Below are positions 37,388 to 46,865 of a DNA stretch of 64,000 bases, piece after piece (within the stretch, counting starts at the first letter, position 1; each line of letters starts with the position of its first letter). The translations under genes were made by a program, and so were the position numbers. The DNA lies in assembly GCF_000154705.2 (NCBI RefSeq), contig NZ_CM002917.1:2560461-2624460 (forward strand). Reading direction: 5' to 3'. This DNA is from Hoeflea phototrophica DFL-43. Its GTDB lineage: Bacteria > Pseudomonadota > Alphaproteobacteria > Rhizobiales > Rhizobiaceae. Below the pieces are notes generated by a model, which worked only from the letters and a program-made list of their open reading frames with translations, did not search any database and was not told where the DNA came from.

Positions 37388-38317
37388 TCAAGCCCTGAAC
37401 ACCGACCAGCCCATGCGCCGGGCCAATTGTTCGAGTGCGGCGGAACCCAGTTTTGAATTTCCGACCGGATCAAGCCCCGGCGACCAGGCTGCAATCGACG
37501 CCTTTCCCGGCGCAATCGCCAGAATGCCGCCACCCACGCCGCTCTTGCCGGGAAGGCCAACGCGATGGGCGAATTCTCCAGACCCGTCATAATGGCCGCA
37601 CATCAGCATCACCGCATTGATGCGGCGCGCCCGCGCGCTGGAGACCACCTGGGCGCCTGTGGCGGGATCCCGGCCATCACCGGCCAGAAACAGCCCGGCA
37701 CGCGCCAGTTGCCGGCAAGTCATCGCAATCGCGCACTGGTGAAAATAGACGCCAAGCACATGATCAACCGGGTTGTCGATTGAGCCGAAGGACTTCATGA
37801 AATGCGCCAGCGACGCATTGCGGTCGCCATGAGCCATCTCCGAATGCGCAACGCTCTCATCGATCACGATGCTGTCGTCATCGGCCAGTTGGCGCATGAA
37901 GCGCAGGATTTCGCCAATGGCTTCGCGCGGCTGATGCCCGGCAAGAACCAGATCGGCCACGGCGATCGCCCCGGCATTGATGAAGGGATTGCGTGGCCGG
38001 CCCTTCTCCTGCTCCAGCTGAACGATGGAATTGAACGGGTTGCCCGATGGTTCACGTCCCACCCGCGCCCACAGCCCGTCGCCAAGCTTTCCCAACGCCA
38101 GCGTCAGCGTAAACACCTTGGACACGCTCTGGATCGAAAAGCCGGTCCCGGCATCCCCCGCCGACACCACCTGCCCGTCAGGCAGTGCGACAGCGATGCC
38201 GAACTGGTCCGGATCAACCTTGGCCAGTTCCGGGATATAGCTTGCCACCACCCCACGGTCAGCGCATTCGGCCGCCTCCTGGACAATTTCATCAAGCACG
38301 TTCTGCAAATCAGCCAT
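37388..38317 (-). CDS. glsA: Glutaminase A
   Basis: The 309-residue enzyme hydrolyses glutamine to glutamate and ammonia. It is a serine-dependent beta-lactamase-fold glutaminase: [21 protein letters not shown], then the catalytic SxxK motif in [33 protein letters not shown] and [17 protein letters not shown] signature (here [14 protein letters not shown]). Near the end is [15 protein letters not shown]. Length and motifs match GlsA. It lies after rpsD on the minus strand, separated by a strong terminator. Confidence 0.95.
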   Translation of the reverse strand: MADLQNVLDEIVQEAAECADRGVVASYIPELAKVDPDQFGIAVALPDGQVVSAGDAGTGFSIQSVSKVFTLTLALGKLGDGLWARVGREPSGNPFNSIVQLEQEKGRPRNPFINAGAIAVADLVLAGHQPREAIGEILRFMRQLADDDSIVIDESVAHSEMAHGDRNASLAHFMKSFGSIDNPVDHVLGVYFHQCAIAMTCRQLARAGLFLAGDGRDPATGAQVVSSARARRINAVMLMCGHYDGSGEFAHRVGLPGKSGVGGGILAIAPGKASIAAWSPGLDPVGNSKLGSAALEQLARRMGWSVFRA

Positions 38318-38363
38318 TGGCCAGCTCCAACATCATGCCCACACACCGCAATCTCCGGATACG

Positions 38364-38388
38364 AAAAAGGCCGCCCCGAAGGACGGCC
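38364..38388 (-). terminator. Rho-independent terminator of rpsD
   Basis: On the minus strand, GGCCGTCC and GGGCGGCC form an eight-base-pair stem closed by a TTCG loop (one G-T pair) and followed by TTTTTCG. It lies 26 bases after the rpsD stop. Confidence 0.92.
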
Positions 38389-38413
38389 TCGTATCTTCGC
38401 GATCCGGAGTGGA

Positions 38414-39031
38414 TCAGCGCGAGTAGAATTCGACCACCAGGTTCGGTTCCATCTGAACCGGATACGGCACGTCCGAAAGGTTCGGGACGCGGGTGTAGGT
38501 CGCAACCATCTTGTTGTGGTCGGCTTCGACATATTCCGGCACGTCACGCTCAGCCAGGCCAACCGATTCCAGCACGAGAGTGAGCTGTTTCGACTTTTCC
38601 TTGACCTCGATGACATCGCCCGGCTTGCAGCGGTACGAACCGATATTGGTGCGGACGCCATTGACCTTGACATGGCCATGGTTGACGAACTGGCGCGCTG
38701 CAAAGATCGTCGCCACGAACTTGGCGCGGTAGACGATTGCGTCGAGACGCGACTCGAGAAGACCGATCAGGTTTTCAGGCGTATCGCCCTTCATCCGGTT
38801 GGCTTCGTCGTAAATCTTGCGGAATTGCTTTTCCGAGATATCGCCGTAGTAGCCCTTCAGCTTCTGCTTGGCGCGCAGCTGCACACCGAAGTCGGACAGC
38901 TTGCTCTTGCGGCGCTGGCCGTGCTGGCCGGGGCCGTATTCGCGGCGGTTCACCGGGGACTTCGGACGGCCCCAGATGTTTTCGCCCATACGGCGATCAA
39001 GTTTGTACTTTGCGGATTCGCGCTTGCTCAT
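38414..39031 (-). CDS. rpsD: 30S ribosomal protein S4
   Basis: The 205-residue protein is S4, a primary 16S rRNA binding protein and translational repressor in some bacteria. It begins [21 protein letters not shown], with the family motif [20 protein letters not shown], the S4 domain from [14 protein letters not shown] and the RNA-binding [21 protein letters not shown] lies before the ATG. It is monocistronic with a terminator, and its leader has two hairpins. Confidence 0.97.
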   Translation of the reverse strand: MSKRESAKYKLDRRMGENIWGRPKSPVNRREYGPGQHGQRRKSKLSDFGVQLRAKQKLKGYYGDISEKQFRKIYDEANRMKGDTPENLIGLLESRLDAIVYRAKFVATIFAARQFVNHGHVKVNGVRTNIGSYRCKPGDVIEVKEKSKQLTLVLESVGLAERDVPEYVEADHNKMVATYTRVPNLSDVPYPVQMEPNLVVEFYSR

Positions 39032-39360
39032 CGCATTCCCTTTCAGAGTGTTGATCCGGTTTGTTGCCAAACCGGATGAAGGAAACGCGCCCTCCTCTGG
39101 CCCCCGTTTTCGAGACCTGACAGGATGGTTCACGCACGCTTTGTGACAAACCATCCACGGGACACGTAATTAACGCGGGAAACAAGGCTTCCCGCGCTGG
39201 GTGGGTCTCTAGTCCATTGCGCCGACCCTGTCAACGCCAACCCAAATCCTGCAGGCCTCAGGCCGCCAATGCCAATTTAAGGACAAGCCTTGGACCACCA
39301 TGTTTCCGCCGGGCACAAGGAGAGCTATAGCAGAAAATCCCAACAGGAATCATTGCTCCC
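39032..39360. other. Divergent rpsD/pepT upstream region with two hairpins
   Basis: This 329-base stretch has no supported gene. On the rpsD side it contains two inverted repeats: GGATGGTT / AACCATCC at 39123-39156, and CGCGGGAA / TTCCCGCG at 39174-39196, the second followed by TTAATT on the minus strand. They would lie in or near the rpsD leader. A loose AT-rich stretch near 39310-39350 may hold the pepT promoter. Nothing here matches a known riboswitch by eye. Confidence 0.55.
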
Positions 39361-40593
39361 ATGACCGACACCGTTCTCGACCGCCTGCTCCGCCATGTCG
39401 TCATCGACACCCAGTCCGACCCCGCATCAAGCGCCCAGCCCTCCACCGAAAAGCAGAAGGACCTCGCCCGCGTGCTGGTCGAAGAGCTTCTGACGCTCGG
39501 CCTTGACGACGCGCATATGGACGAGCACGGCAATGTCTATGCGACGCTGCCATCAAACACCGGCAAGGATGTGCCGGTGATCTGCTTCTGCTCGCACATG
39601 GACACCGCTCCCGATTTCACCGGCACAAACGTCAAGCCCAAAGTCGTGCGCAATTACCAGGGCGGCGACATTCAGCTCACCGGCGACACCAGCCGGATCA
39701 TCAAGGTCAGCGAGCATCCCGACCTCAAGAATCAGATCGGCCACGACATCGTCACCACCGACGGCACCACTTTGCTTGGCGCCGACGACAAGGCCGGCAT
39801 CGCCGAAATCATGACCGCCGCCGCAACGCTGATTGCCAACCCTGAGATCCGGCACGGCACCATCAAGATCCTCTTCACCACCGACGAGGAGATCGGCCGC
39901 GGCGCTGACAAGGTCGACATTGCAAAACTCGGCGCCGCCTTCGCCTACACCCTGGATGGCAGCACCATCGGCGAGATCGACGACGAGACCTTCTCTGCCG
40001 ATGGCGTCGAGATCGAAATCACCGGCGTGGCGCAGCACCCGGGCACCTCAAAGGGCGTGATGGAGAACGCCATCAAGATCGCCGCCGACATCGTCGCCCG
40101 GCTGCCAAAGCACATAGCCCCCGAGACCACCGACGGCCGCCAGGGCTTCATCCATCCCACCGGCATCAGCGGTTCCATGGACAGTGCGAATCTGCAGTTC
40201 ATCATCCGGGATTTCGTCAATGAAGGCCTCACCGAAAAGGAAGACCTGCTCAGAGAGATCGCAGAGGACGTGATGCTGTCCTATCCCGGCTCGGCCATGC
40301 GCTTCGAGGTCACCGAGCAATACCGCAACATGAAAGAGGTGCTCGACCGCCACCCCGAAATCATGGCCAATCTGATTGAGGCCGTCCGCCGGGTTGGCCT
40401 CACCCCGGTCACCAACGCGATCCGCGGCGGCACCGACGGCTCCCGCCTTTCCTTCATGGGCCTGCCCTGCCCCAACATCTACACCGGCGGCCACTCCTAC
40501 CACTCCCCGCTCGAATGGGTCAGCGTTCAGGACATGGAAAAGTCGGTGGAAACCATTGTCGAGCTGGTGAAGGTCTGGGAAGAGCGGGCGTAG
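39361..40593 (+). CDS. pepT: Peptidase T
   Basis: The 410-residue enzyme is the M20B tripeptidase that removes N-terminal residues from tripeptides. Zinc ligands and catalytic residues are visible: FCSHMDTAPDFTG, TTLLGADDKAGIAEI, TTDEEIGRGADKVD, and the final GGHSYHSPLEWV. The dimerization domain is intact (HPGTSKGVMENAIKIA). The ATG precedes TDTVLDRLLRHV. A duplicate of a downstream gene's tail lies just after its stop. Confidence 0.95.
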   Translation: MTDTVLDRLLRHVVIDTQSDPASSAQPSTEKQKDLARVLVEELLTLGLDDAHMDEHGNVYATLPSNTGKDVPVICFCSHMDTAPDFTGTNVKPKVVRNYQGGDIQLTGDTSRIIKVSEHPDLKNQIGHDIVTTDGTTLLGADDKAGIAEIMTAAATLIANPEIRHGTIKILFTTDEEIGRGADKVDIAKLGAAFAYTLDGSTIGEIDDETFSADGVEIEITGVAQHPGTSKGVMENAIKIAADIVARLPKHIAPETTDGRQGFIHPTGISGSMDSANLQFIIRDFVNEGLTEKEDLLREIAEDVMLSYPGSAMRFEVTEQYRNMKEVLDRHPEIMANLIEAVRRVGLTPVTNAIRGGTDGSRLSFMGLPCPNIYTGGHSYHSPLEWVSVQDMEKSVETIVELVKVWEERA

Positions 40594-40614
40594 GCGCCGC
40601 GCCCACTGCTCCCC

Positions 40615-40665
40615 TACTCCGCAGCCTGCGCCCGCCCCGCATCCTCATCCGGCGCATCCACGGCA
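40615..40665 (-). pseudogene. Remnant of the HerA-like ATPase C-terminal tail
   Basis: Read on the minus strand, this segment encodes VDAPDEDAGRAQAAE and a TAG stop, directly after an in-frame LHA. The intact HerA-like gene ends ADAPDEGAENAEAAE and TAA. The two share 17 identical bases (GGATGCGCCGGATGAGG) and a similar reading frame. No start or full gene exists here, so it looks like the original or a duplicated end of that gene, separated from it by the AAA ATPase gene. Confidence 0.6.
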
Positions 40666-40768
40666 TGGAGTGATCGATTCGCCAAGCTGCGTGGGACAAT
40701 GTGCTTTGATTTGCCGCTGTTCCGAGTGCCATGCTCGATCCAACGGCATACATCTTTGTGATCCAGCG

Positions 40769-41560
40769 TTAGAAGTCGAACTCCTCATCTTCGCTGATCG
40801 CGTCAGCTATGAATTGTTCAGGATCAGATGTGAATGAGCGATACAGCTTGAAATGCTGCGTATCGCGGTAATTGGTTTCCGCTATCCCATGTCTGGTGAT
40901 TTCCAGAAGGCGCGCATTGGGCAAGGCCATTAGGATCGGCGAATGGGTTGCCATGATCACTTGTGCGTTGGCACGTTCCTGAATGGTGTTGAGTATCCGC
41001 AGCAGCTCCAATTGACGCTTCGGCGACAAGGCGCTCTCTGGTTCATCCATGAAATAGATGCCTTGCCGGGACATGCGCTCCTCGAAGAAACGAACGAATC
41101 CCTCGCCATGGCTCCAGGATAGGAAATCCGGTGGCGGTTTGCCTACATCCTGAGCCGCTTCATCAAGATAGCGTGCCACGGAGAAAAATGATTCCGCCTT
41201 AAAAAACCAGCCTGTTGTGACCCGCGGCAGCCATGCGCCGCGAAACACCTCGGCCAGTTCCGCCCCACTTTTGTCAATCGCTCGCTCGTGATCAACCGGC
41301 CGGTAGCCCTTGCCGCCACCTGCTTCATCGAATCCGCACAAGGCCGCAATGGCTTCCACCAGCGTTGATTTTCCCGTTCCGTTTTCGCCAATGAGAATGG
41401 TGACCGGAGTGGTAAAGCGAAGATCGAAACTCCCGTCACGCAACCAGGGCAAACCGAACGGATAGCCGTTCTTGCCCGCCATCTTGTCTTCCTGAAGCGT
41501 CAGCCGCTTCAGAAAAGGTGCTGGAAGTCTTGTTTGCCGTTTGTCGCGGGCCAATCGCAT
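40769..41560 (-). CDS. AAA family ATPase, RecF/OLD-like
   Basis: The 263-residue protein has Walker A LIGENGTGKSTLVEAIA, a possible signature in ALSPKRQLELLRIL, Walker B GIYFMDEPESALSP and a histidine-containing ATHSPILMALPNARLLEI, as in single-chain RecF/SMC-like ATPases. The N-terminal basic region (KRQTRLPAPFLKRLTL) may bind DNA. Its base composition appears lower in GC than its neighbours, and the gene sits between two copies of the HerA-like tail. No partner toxin, nuclease or TOPRIM domain is visible. The role is unknown; defence or mobile-element functions are possible. Confidence 0.75.
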   Translation of the reverse strand: MRLARDKRQTRLPAPFLKRLTLQEDKMAGKNGYPFGLPWLRDGSFDLRFTTPVTILIGENGTGKSTLVEAIAALCGFDEAGGGKGYRPVDHERAIDKSGAELAEVFRGAWLPRVTTGWFFKAESFFSVARYLDEAAQDVGKPPPDFLSWSHGEGFVRFFEERMSRQGIYFMDEPESALSPKRQLELLRILNTIQERANAQVIMATHSPILMALPNARLLEITRHGIAETNYRDTQHFKLYRSFTSDPEQFIADAISEDEEFDF

Positions 41561-41584
41561 TCCCTTCGGCTTTGATGCAGGACT

Positions 41585-43120
41585 TTACTCTGCCGCCTCG
41601 GCATTCTCCGCCCCCTCATCCGGCGCATCCGCCGCCCCCGGCGCTGTTTCGGCCTGAAGGTCGGGCATACCGACAATACGTTTGCCGAAGGGATCGGCGT
41701 GCACGATGATCAGCCCCTGCTCCTCGAAATAGCCGAGCAGCCTGCGCGCGCGCCGCGCCGAGTGGGTGCCGTAGGCGCGCGCGATGCGGGCGTCGGAGGG
41801 GCAAGGCTCGGCCTTGATCGCGGCCTTGGCCAGCATCAGGAACACGCCCTGCAGATCTTCCGACACCCGGTCAGCAAGCTTCAGCGCCGTGGCCCAGGCC
41901 TCGCCTGCCGCAGTCTCCTCATCGACACCCGAACGGGCGATGGCGACACGGCGGCGGAAGTCGGCCAAGGACATCGGCGAGCCCGAGATCCGCGCCATGC
42001 GCGAGCGCACCAGAAAATCCTGATACAGCGCCGAATCTGTCCGGTAGCCGGACTCGCGATCGGACAAAATTGTTTCCAGAACATCGCTGAGCTTGCGCGC
42101 CCGCTCCTCTGCCGCCTCGCTGCTTGTCTCCGCTGCACCGGCGTCACTGCCGGATGGTGATGACAGCGGCGCTTCCGTGAGTGGCGTGGCCTGCGAGAGT
42201 TCGGCCAGAATGTCGGTGGTTGGCCGTGGTGCGGGCCTGGCGCGGCGCGTGACCGGCCGTGTCAGCTCCTCGGCGTCGGGGGTGAAGATCAGGTCCTCCA
42301 CATCCACCACCGCCTCGGGCATCGGCATCAGCTTCGGGCTCGAGGAGCGCGCCTGGGTTTCGACATCGCCAATGGCAATCGGCAGCGGGCGGCGTGACAA
42401 AGCCGGTCCGAGGCCGACAAAATTGCCGCGCTTCAAGTCCCGGAACATCTCCGCCTGCCGCCGGTCCATGCCCAAGAGGTCCGCGGCGCGCGCCATGTCG
42501 ATGTCGAGAAAAGTCCGACCCATCAGGAAATTCGAGGCTTCCGCCGCCACGTTCTTCGCCAGTTTCGCCAGACGCTGGGTGGCGATCACGCCCGCCAGTC
42601 CGCGCTTACGGCCACGGCACATCAGATTTGTCATGGCGCCGAGCGACATCTTGCGCGCGTCCTCAGCCACTTCACCACCCGCAGCCGGGGCAAACATCTG
42701 CGCCTCGTCCACCACCACCAGAACCGGATACCAGTGCTCGTGCTCGGCATCGAACATGGCGTTGAGGAAGGTCGCCGCGGCGCGCATCTGGTCGTCAATC
42801 TCGAGCCCTTCGAGCGACAGCACACAGGAGACACGGTGTTTGCGGATGCGGCTGGCAATGCCCGCAAGCTCGCCCTCGCTGCGCTCGCCATCAACCACCA
42901 GATGTCCGTATTTCTGCGACAGCGTGACGAAATCCCCTTCGGGATCGATAATCACCTGCTGCACCCACTCAGCCGATTGCTCGAGCAGCCGTCTCAGCAG
43001 ATGCGACTTGCCGGATCCGGAATTGCCCTGCACCAGAAGCCGTGTCGCCAGCAACTCCTCGATGTCGAGCATGGCCGGTTGCCCCCCGGCCATATCGCCC
43101 ATGTTGATCCCGACCTGCAC
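41585..43120 (-). CDS. HerA/DUF87-like ATPase
   Basis: The 511-residue protein has Walker A VQGNSGSGKSHLLRRLLEQ, a Walker B VLVVVDEAQMFAP and a conserved IATQRLAKLAKNVAAEASN, as in HerA/FtsK-like ATPases. The C-terminal part (from about residue 290) is variable and ends with a glutamate/alanine-rich tail. HerA-type enzymes translocate DNA with a nuclease partner, which is not adjacent here. The GTG at 43120 is chosen because a GGAGTAGG lies upstream and it precedes QVGINMGDM; the longer frame is unlikely. Its stop lies 24 bases before the AAA ATPase start. Confidence 0.82.
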   Translation of the reverse strand: MQVGINMGDMAGGQPAMLDIEELLATRLLVQGNSGSGKSHLLRRLLEQSAEWVQQVIIDPEGDFVTLSQKYGHLVVDGERSEGELAGIASRIRKHRVSCVLSLEGLEIDDQMRAAATFLNAMFDAEHEHWYPVLVVVDEAQMFAPAAGGEVAEDARKMSLGAMTNLMCRGRKRGLAGVIATQRLAKLAKNVAAEASNFLMGRTFLDIDMARAADLLGMDRRQAEMFRDLKRGNFVGLGPALSRRPLPIAIGDVETQARSSSPKLMPMPEAVVDVEDLIFTPDAEELTRPVTRRARPAPRPTTDILAELSQATPLTEAPLSSPSGSDAGAAETSSEAAEERARKLSDVLETILSDRESGYRTDSALYQDFLVRSRMARISGSPMSLADFRRRVAIARSGVDEETAAGEAWATALKLADRVSEDLQGVFLMLAKAAIKAEPCPSDARIARAYGTHSARRARRLLGYFEEQGLIIVHADPFGKRIVGMPDLQAETAPGAADAPDEGAENAEAAE

Positions 43121-43268
43121 CTTGAGCCTACTCCGTGAACTGGACGCGGTACCCGGCGGGTCTCCTGGAAAATCCGCCAAAGGACCGTTTAGCAGATTAA
43201 TCCGGCCCCGCGTCGCATTGATCGGGAAATACACAGGAATTCAAGCGAGCCGGGACCCGCCATTTCAA

Positions 43269-43508
43269 TCACTCCAGGAACCACCGGCAGGCTTCGCGCC
43301 GTGCCTGGTCACGGGTGATCCCGATGTCCTTGAGAAGATGATCCTCAAGAGCGCCCAACTGCCGCCTTTGCCGCCGCCGGTCGGACCAATGGCACAATCC
43401 GCGCCACCATCCGGAAAGGGTTTTTTCTATTACTGCCCGAGTTCGGTTCGCTTCATCTTTCACCAGGTCTGCAGGCATTTGTGTCGCGGTATGTGGCTTC
43501 ATGGTCAT
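43269..43508 (-). CDS. DUF1127 domain protein
   Basis: The 79-residue protein ends with the DUF1127 motif QLGALEDHLLKDIGITRDQARREA, an Arg-rich motif common in alphaproteobacteria, some of which bind RNA and influence phosphate or stress metabolism. The first 50 residues are polar and basic with TLSGWWRGLCHWSDRRRQRR. The ATG at 43508 gives MTMKPHTATQ; an inner ATG is possible. It is divergent from the ArsR-family gene. Confidence 0.82.
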   Translation of the reverse strand: MTMKPHTATQMPADLVKDEANRTRAVIEKTLSGWWRGLCHWSDRRRQRRQLGALEDHLLKDIGITRDQARREACRWFLE

Positions 43509-43622
43509 GGTCGCCTTCTTGCTGTGAAGTCCAGGCATACACGGCAGGCAAGCGGATAAGTTTCGGCCATGATCGAACCGTTCGCAGATGACGCGGCCGC
43601 GGGGCATCGCTACACTGAGGGC

Positions 43623-44351
43623 ATGAGCAGCAACCCAACCACGCCCCCGGCCAACGCCGTTACCATATCGTCCATCGCCGCACTGATCGGCGATCCGGCA
43701 CGGGCCAACATCCTGTCCGCGCTGATGGGCGGCAAGGCATTGACGGCAGGGGAACTCGCCTTCTGCGCGCACATCACTCCGCAAACCGCCAGCAGCCATC
43801 TCGCCAAATTGCTCGACGGACAGCTCGTCGCCGTCGAAAAACAGGGCCGGCACCGCTATTTCCGGCTGGCCTCTGTTGCCGTCGCCGAGGCCTTTGAAAG
43901 CCTCTCGGGCCTTGCCGCTGCGGGCCCTGCTCGTCAGCGAACCACTGGACCCAGGGATGTTTCAATGCGTCGCGCACGCACCTGTTACGACCACATGGCC
44001 GGCACCCTTGCAGTCGCGATCACCGACAGTCTGGTTGATCGCGGGGTGGTCGTCATCGAGGATCGCTCGGGTTTGATCACCGAGGATGGCAGCCGCTTCC
44101 TGTCCGGCATCGGGATCACCTTCAAAGCCAGGACCGGTTCCGCCCGGCCCCTATGCCGCACTTGCCTCGACTGGAGCGAACGCCGCATGCATCTGGGCGG
44201 CCAGCTCGGCGCTTCGTTGCTCACAAAATCGCTCGAACAGAACTGGGTCAGGGCAGCCGGTGATGACCGCGCTTTGACCATCACACGCAGTGGCGAACAT
44301 GCATTTCACAAGATCTTCGGTCTGGGCACCGATCTGATATGGCGGCCTTAG
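43623..44351 (+). CDS. ArsR-family HTH transcriptional regulator
   Basis: The 242-residue protein has a winged-helix domain at about residues 17-85: IGDPARANILSALMGGKALTAGELA, the recognition helix ITPQTASSHLAKLLDGQLVAV and the wing QGRHRYFRL. The C-terminal 130 residues contain RTCYDHMAG and CRTCLDWSERRMHLGGQLG, with cysteines that could sense metal or redox. It resembles the larger ArsR members of alphaproteobacteria. The target is unknown; it is divergent from the DUF1127 gene, whose promoter it may share. Confidence 0.8.
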   Translation: MSSNPTTPPANAVTISSIAALIGDPARANILSALMGGKALTAGELAFCAHITPQTASSHLAKLLDGQLVAVEKQGRHRYFRLASVAVAEAFESLSGLAAAGPARQRTTGPRDVSMRRARTCYDHMAGTLAVAITDSLVDRGVVVIEDRSGLITEDGSRFLSGIGITFKARTGSARPLCRTCLDWSERRMHLGGQLGASLLTKSLEQNWVRAAGDDRALTITRSGEHAFHKIFGLGTDLIWRP

Positions 44352-44361
44352 AGCCCCGGCA

Positions 44362-45153
44362 TCATCCGGCCGTCAGCCCGAACCCGTGCATCAGTCTCAA
44401 GGCGCTGTAATCGGGATTGCCCGAGGTGAACACCACGCTGTCACGCGCATCCGGCAATGCGTGACCGCCCGGCAGCGTGTCGACGATTGCCAGGGCCCGG
44501 CGCGCAATCGCCTCGGCCGGGTCGATCCAGTCCACCGGCCAGGGCGCCATCTTGCGCATGCGATTGACCAGAAACGGAAAATGCGTGCAGGCCAGCACCA
44601 CGATGTCGGTCTTTTGGCCATCCCGTTCGACAAAACACGGATCGATCTCCGCCTTCACCGCAGCCTCATCGACAAATCCCTTGCGCATATAGGTTTCGGC
44701 CAGAGCCGCCAGATTTTCCGACCCCACCAGACGCACATGCACCTTGTCGGCATAATCACGGATCAGGTCGCGGGTATATTGCCGCTTCACCGTGCCAGGC
44801 GTCGCAAGCACCGAAACCAGGCCCGATTTGGTCCGCTCCGCAGCAGGCTTGATCGCCGGCACGGTGCCGACAAAGGGCAGTTCCGGATAGGCCGCACGCA
44901 AGGCCGGCATCACGATGGTCGAGGCGGTGTTGCAGGCAATCAGCGCCAGCGCAGGATTGTGTTTTTCAATCAACCCGGCGAACAGCCCGACAATCCGATC
45001 ACGGAGCGCCCCCTCTTCCCAGGCGCCATAGGGAAAGCCGGCATCATCCGCCACATAGACGAAGCGCCGCCCCGGCATGATCACCCGCGCCTCGCGCAGC
45101 ACGCTCAGGCCGCCAATGCCGCTGTCAAACACCACAACCGGCCGCTCGCTCAT
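44362..45153 (-). CDS. murI: Glutamate racemase
   Basis: The 263-residue enzyme converts L- to D-glutamate for peptidoglycan. Both catalytic cysteines are visible: [15 protein letters not shown] and [14 protein letters not shown], with the N-terminal [16 protein letters not shown]. The gene overlaps the TrmJ-like gene by four bases (ATGA), so it is the last gene of a three-gene operon. The stop lies 11 bases from the ArsR gene end, converging. Confidence 0.95.
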   Translation of the reverse strand: MSERPVVVFDSGIGGLSVLREARVIMPGRRFVYVADDAGFPYGAWEEGALRDRIVGLFAGLIEKHNPALALIACNTASTIVMPALRAAYPELPFVGTVPAIKPAAERTKSGLVSVLATPGTVKRQYTRDLIRDYADKVHVRLVGSENLAALAETYMRKGFVDEAAVKAEIDPCFVERDGQKTDIVVLACTHFPFLVNRMRKMAPWPVDWIDPAEAIARRALAIVDTLPGGHALPDARDSVVFTSGNPDYSALRLMHGFGLTAG

Positions 45154-45980
45154 GCCTCATCTCCAGATACTGCATCCGTCGCATCTGCTCCGCGCCCGGC
45201 CTTGGGGCGACGATTGCCGGACCGGTCAAACCGGTCAAAGGAGGCGAACACACCGCGCAGCACATTGATTTCGTCGGTCGAGAACCCCGGCCGCGTCAGC
45301 ACCGCACGCAAATTGTCGATCGCCTTCATCCGCTTGTCGTCGGAGCGGAAATAGCCCCGCGCATCAAGCCCCTCCTCGATCTGGCCGAACAGGCCATGAA
45401 GATCGGTTTTCGGTGCAGGCTCCACTTCCGGCGCGCTGAAGGCTGTCTCATGCGGATCGGCCAGGCCGGATTTGAGCCATTCATAGGATATCAGCAGCAC
45501 CGCCTGCGCGATGTTGAGCGAGGCATAGGCCGGATTGACCGGAAAGGTCACAATCTCGTCGGCCAATCCCACTTCCCAATTTCGCAGCCCGATGCGCTCG
45601 CGCCCAAACAGGATCCCAGTTTTCTCGCCCGCGTTCTCGCGGGTTCTGAGCACCGTTCCAGCCTCCACCGGTCCACGCACCGGCTTATGCCCGTCACGCG
45701 GCCGTGCCGTGGTGGCGAACACGAAATTGAGGTCTGCGGTCGCGGCCTCAAGCGTTTCGAACACTTTCGCACTCTCGATCACATGGTCTGCGCGGGAAGC
45801 CGCACTGATGGCCTTCTCATTCGGCCATCCGTCGCGCGGATTGACGATCCTGAGGTTGGACAGTCCGAAATTGGCCATGGCGCGCGCCACCATGCCGATG
45901 TTTTCACCCAGTTGCGGCTCCATCAGAATGATCGCCGGTCCGCCGGTGATCAATTCGCGCTGTCTGTCCGTGCCTGCCAT
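45150..45980 (-). CDS. RNA methyltransferase, TrmJ-like (SPOUT)
   Basis: The 276-residue protein has the SPOUT/TrmH fold: [50 protein letters not shown] and the knot region [22 protein letters not shown], followed by [14 protein letters not shown]. TrmJ methylates the ribose at position 32 of tRNA; ttcA, which modifies the same tRNA position, also occurs in the window. A C-terminal extension follows the SPOUT domain, with the sequence [22 protein letters not shown]. It overlaps murI and abuts the GNAT gene. Confidence 0.9.
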   Translation of the reverse strand: MAGTDRQRELITGGPAIILMEPQLGENIGMVARAMANFGLSNLRIVNPRDGWPNEKAISAASRADHVIESAKVFETLEAATADLNFVFATTARPRDGHKPVRGPVEAGTVLRTRENAGEKTGILFGRERIGLRNWEVGLADEIVTFPVNPAYASLNIAQAVLLISYEWLKSGLADPHETAFSAPEVEPAPKTDLHGLFGQIEEGLDARGYFRSDDKRMKAIDNLRAVLTRPGFSTDEINVLRGVFASFDRFDRSGNRRPKAGRGADATDAVSGDEA

Positions 45981-46553
45981 TCAGGAACCGCCCCTGTCCA
46001 TTTCAGCCCATTCCCTTGCCAGCATGGCGTAGTGGAATTCCTCATCCCAGACGCCCTTGAAGAGCGCATGCTCTCGAAAATGCGCTTCCCGCCGCATACC
46101 CAGCCGCTGCATCAACTGCCACGAAGGCCTGTTGCGCGCGTCGCAACGCCCCAAGATCCGGTGCAGATTGAAGTGGCCAAAACCGACCGAGAACACCGCG
46201 GGCACTGCCTCGGTGGCATACCCCTTGCCGCCATGCGAAGGATTGAAGGAAAAACCGATCTCCCCCTGCCGCGCGTCACGGTCACGAAACAACAACACTA
46301 TGTCACCAATCAGGGCTCCGGTGTCCCTCAGCGTCACGGCGAAGACGATGGCTTCTGGAGCTTGCCTATCCCAGCCCCCATCCGCCCATTTTGCAACCTC
46401 GGTCGCCACCTCGACGCGCGAACGGGGTTCCCAGTCCTGGTAGCATGCCACTGCCTCGAGGCCGTGATAGGCATGCACTGCATCGACGTCGGCCATGGTG
46501 AATGGCCTCAGCCGCAAGCGTTCCGTCTCGATTGGAATGGACAAGTCCGCCAT
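45981..46553 (-). CDS. GNAT family N-acetyltransferase (RimJ/RimL-like)
   Basis: The 190-residue protein matches the RimJ/RimL-type GNAT family: LSIPIETERLRLRPFTMADVDAVHAYHG, then GEIGFSFNPSHGGKGYATEAVPAVFSVGFGHFNLHRILGRCDARNRPSWQLMQRLGMRREAHFRE, which includes the acetyl-CoA loop GGKGYATEA. Substrate unknown. The ATG at 46553 gives MADLSIPIETERL; the frame continues upstream to a weaker start. It ends directly at the TrmJ start. Confidence 0.88.
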   Translation of the reverse strand: MADLSIPIETERLRLRPFTMADVDAVHAYHGLEAVACYQDWEPRSRVEVATEVAKWADGGWDRQAPEAIVFAVTLRDTGALIGDIVLLFRDRDARQGEIGFSFNPSHGGKGYATEAVPAVFSVGFGHFNLHRILGRCDARNRPSWQLMQRLGMRREAHFREHALFKGVWDEEFHYAMLAREWAEMDRGGS

Positions 46554-46619
46554 ATCCTGCCCCGTTTCTCTCAGACCGACAGCACTACTGTCCGGATGGC
46601 TTGCAATCAAGCCTCGCCG

Positions 46620-46691
46620 CTATCGCACCGCGTTGAACACCAATGAGGCGTTGACGCCACCGAAGCCGCAAGCAATGGGAAAACATGTGAC
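46620..46691 (-). pseudogene. C-terminal fragment of a beta-ketoacyl-ACP synthase
   Basis: On the minus strand a frame ending in TAG reads CFPIACGFGGVNASLVFNAVR. GFGGVNASLVF is the hallmark end of ketoacyl-ACP synthases (FabF/FabB). The frame upstream is not ketosynthase-like, and no start or catalytic domain is present, so this is a short remnant. The intact gene, if any, is elsewhere. Confidence 0.5.
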
Positions 46692-46865
46692 GCAGGCGCG
46701 AGGTCCCTGGCCCGAGGTCAAAGCTTGCCTTCAAAGCCACAATTACCGGTGCTGTGCATTAGCGTTCGGCATGTTGTGCGTTCGCGCGGCTTTTGTTAAG
46801 AGGTGCGCCAACTGAACGGGTGGCGCCCGCCTCCCCCCGACAACCCTCTCAAAAGGTTCCAAAGA

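Noticed and set aside
37802..39079. A 425-codon plus-strand frame opposite glsA and rpsD
   Set aside because: It runs across two known genes and their terminator, so it cannot be one real gene.
45396..46646. A 416-codon plus-strand frame opposite the TrmJ-like and GNAT genes
   Set aside because: It is antisense to two supported genes with no homology.
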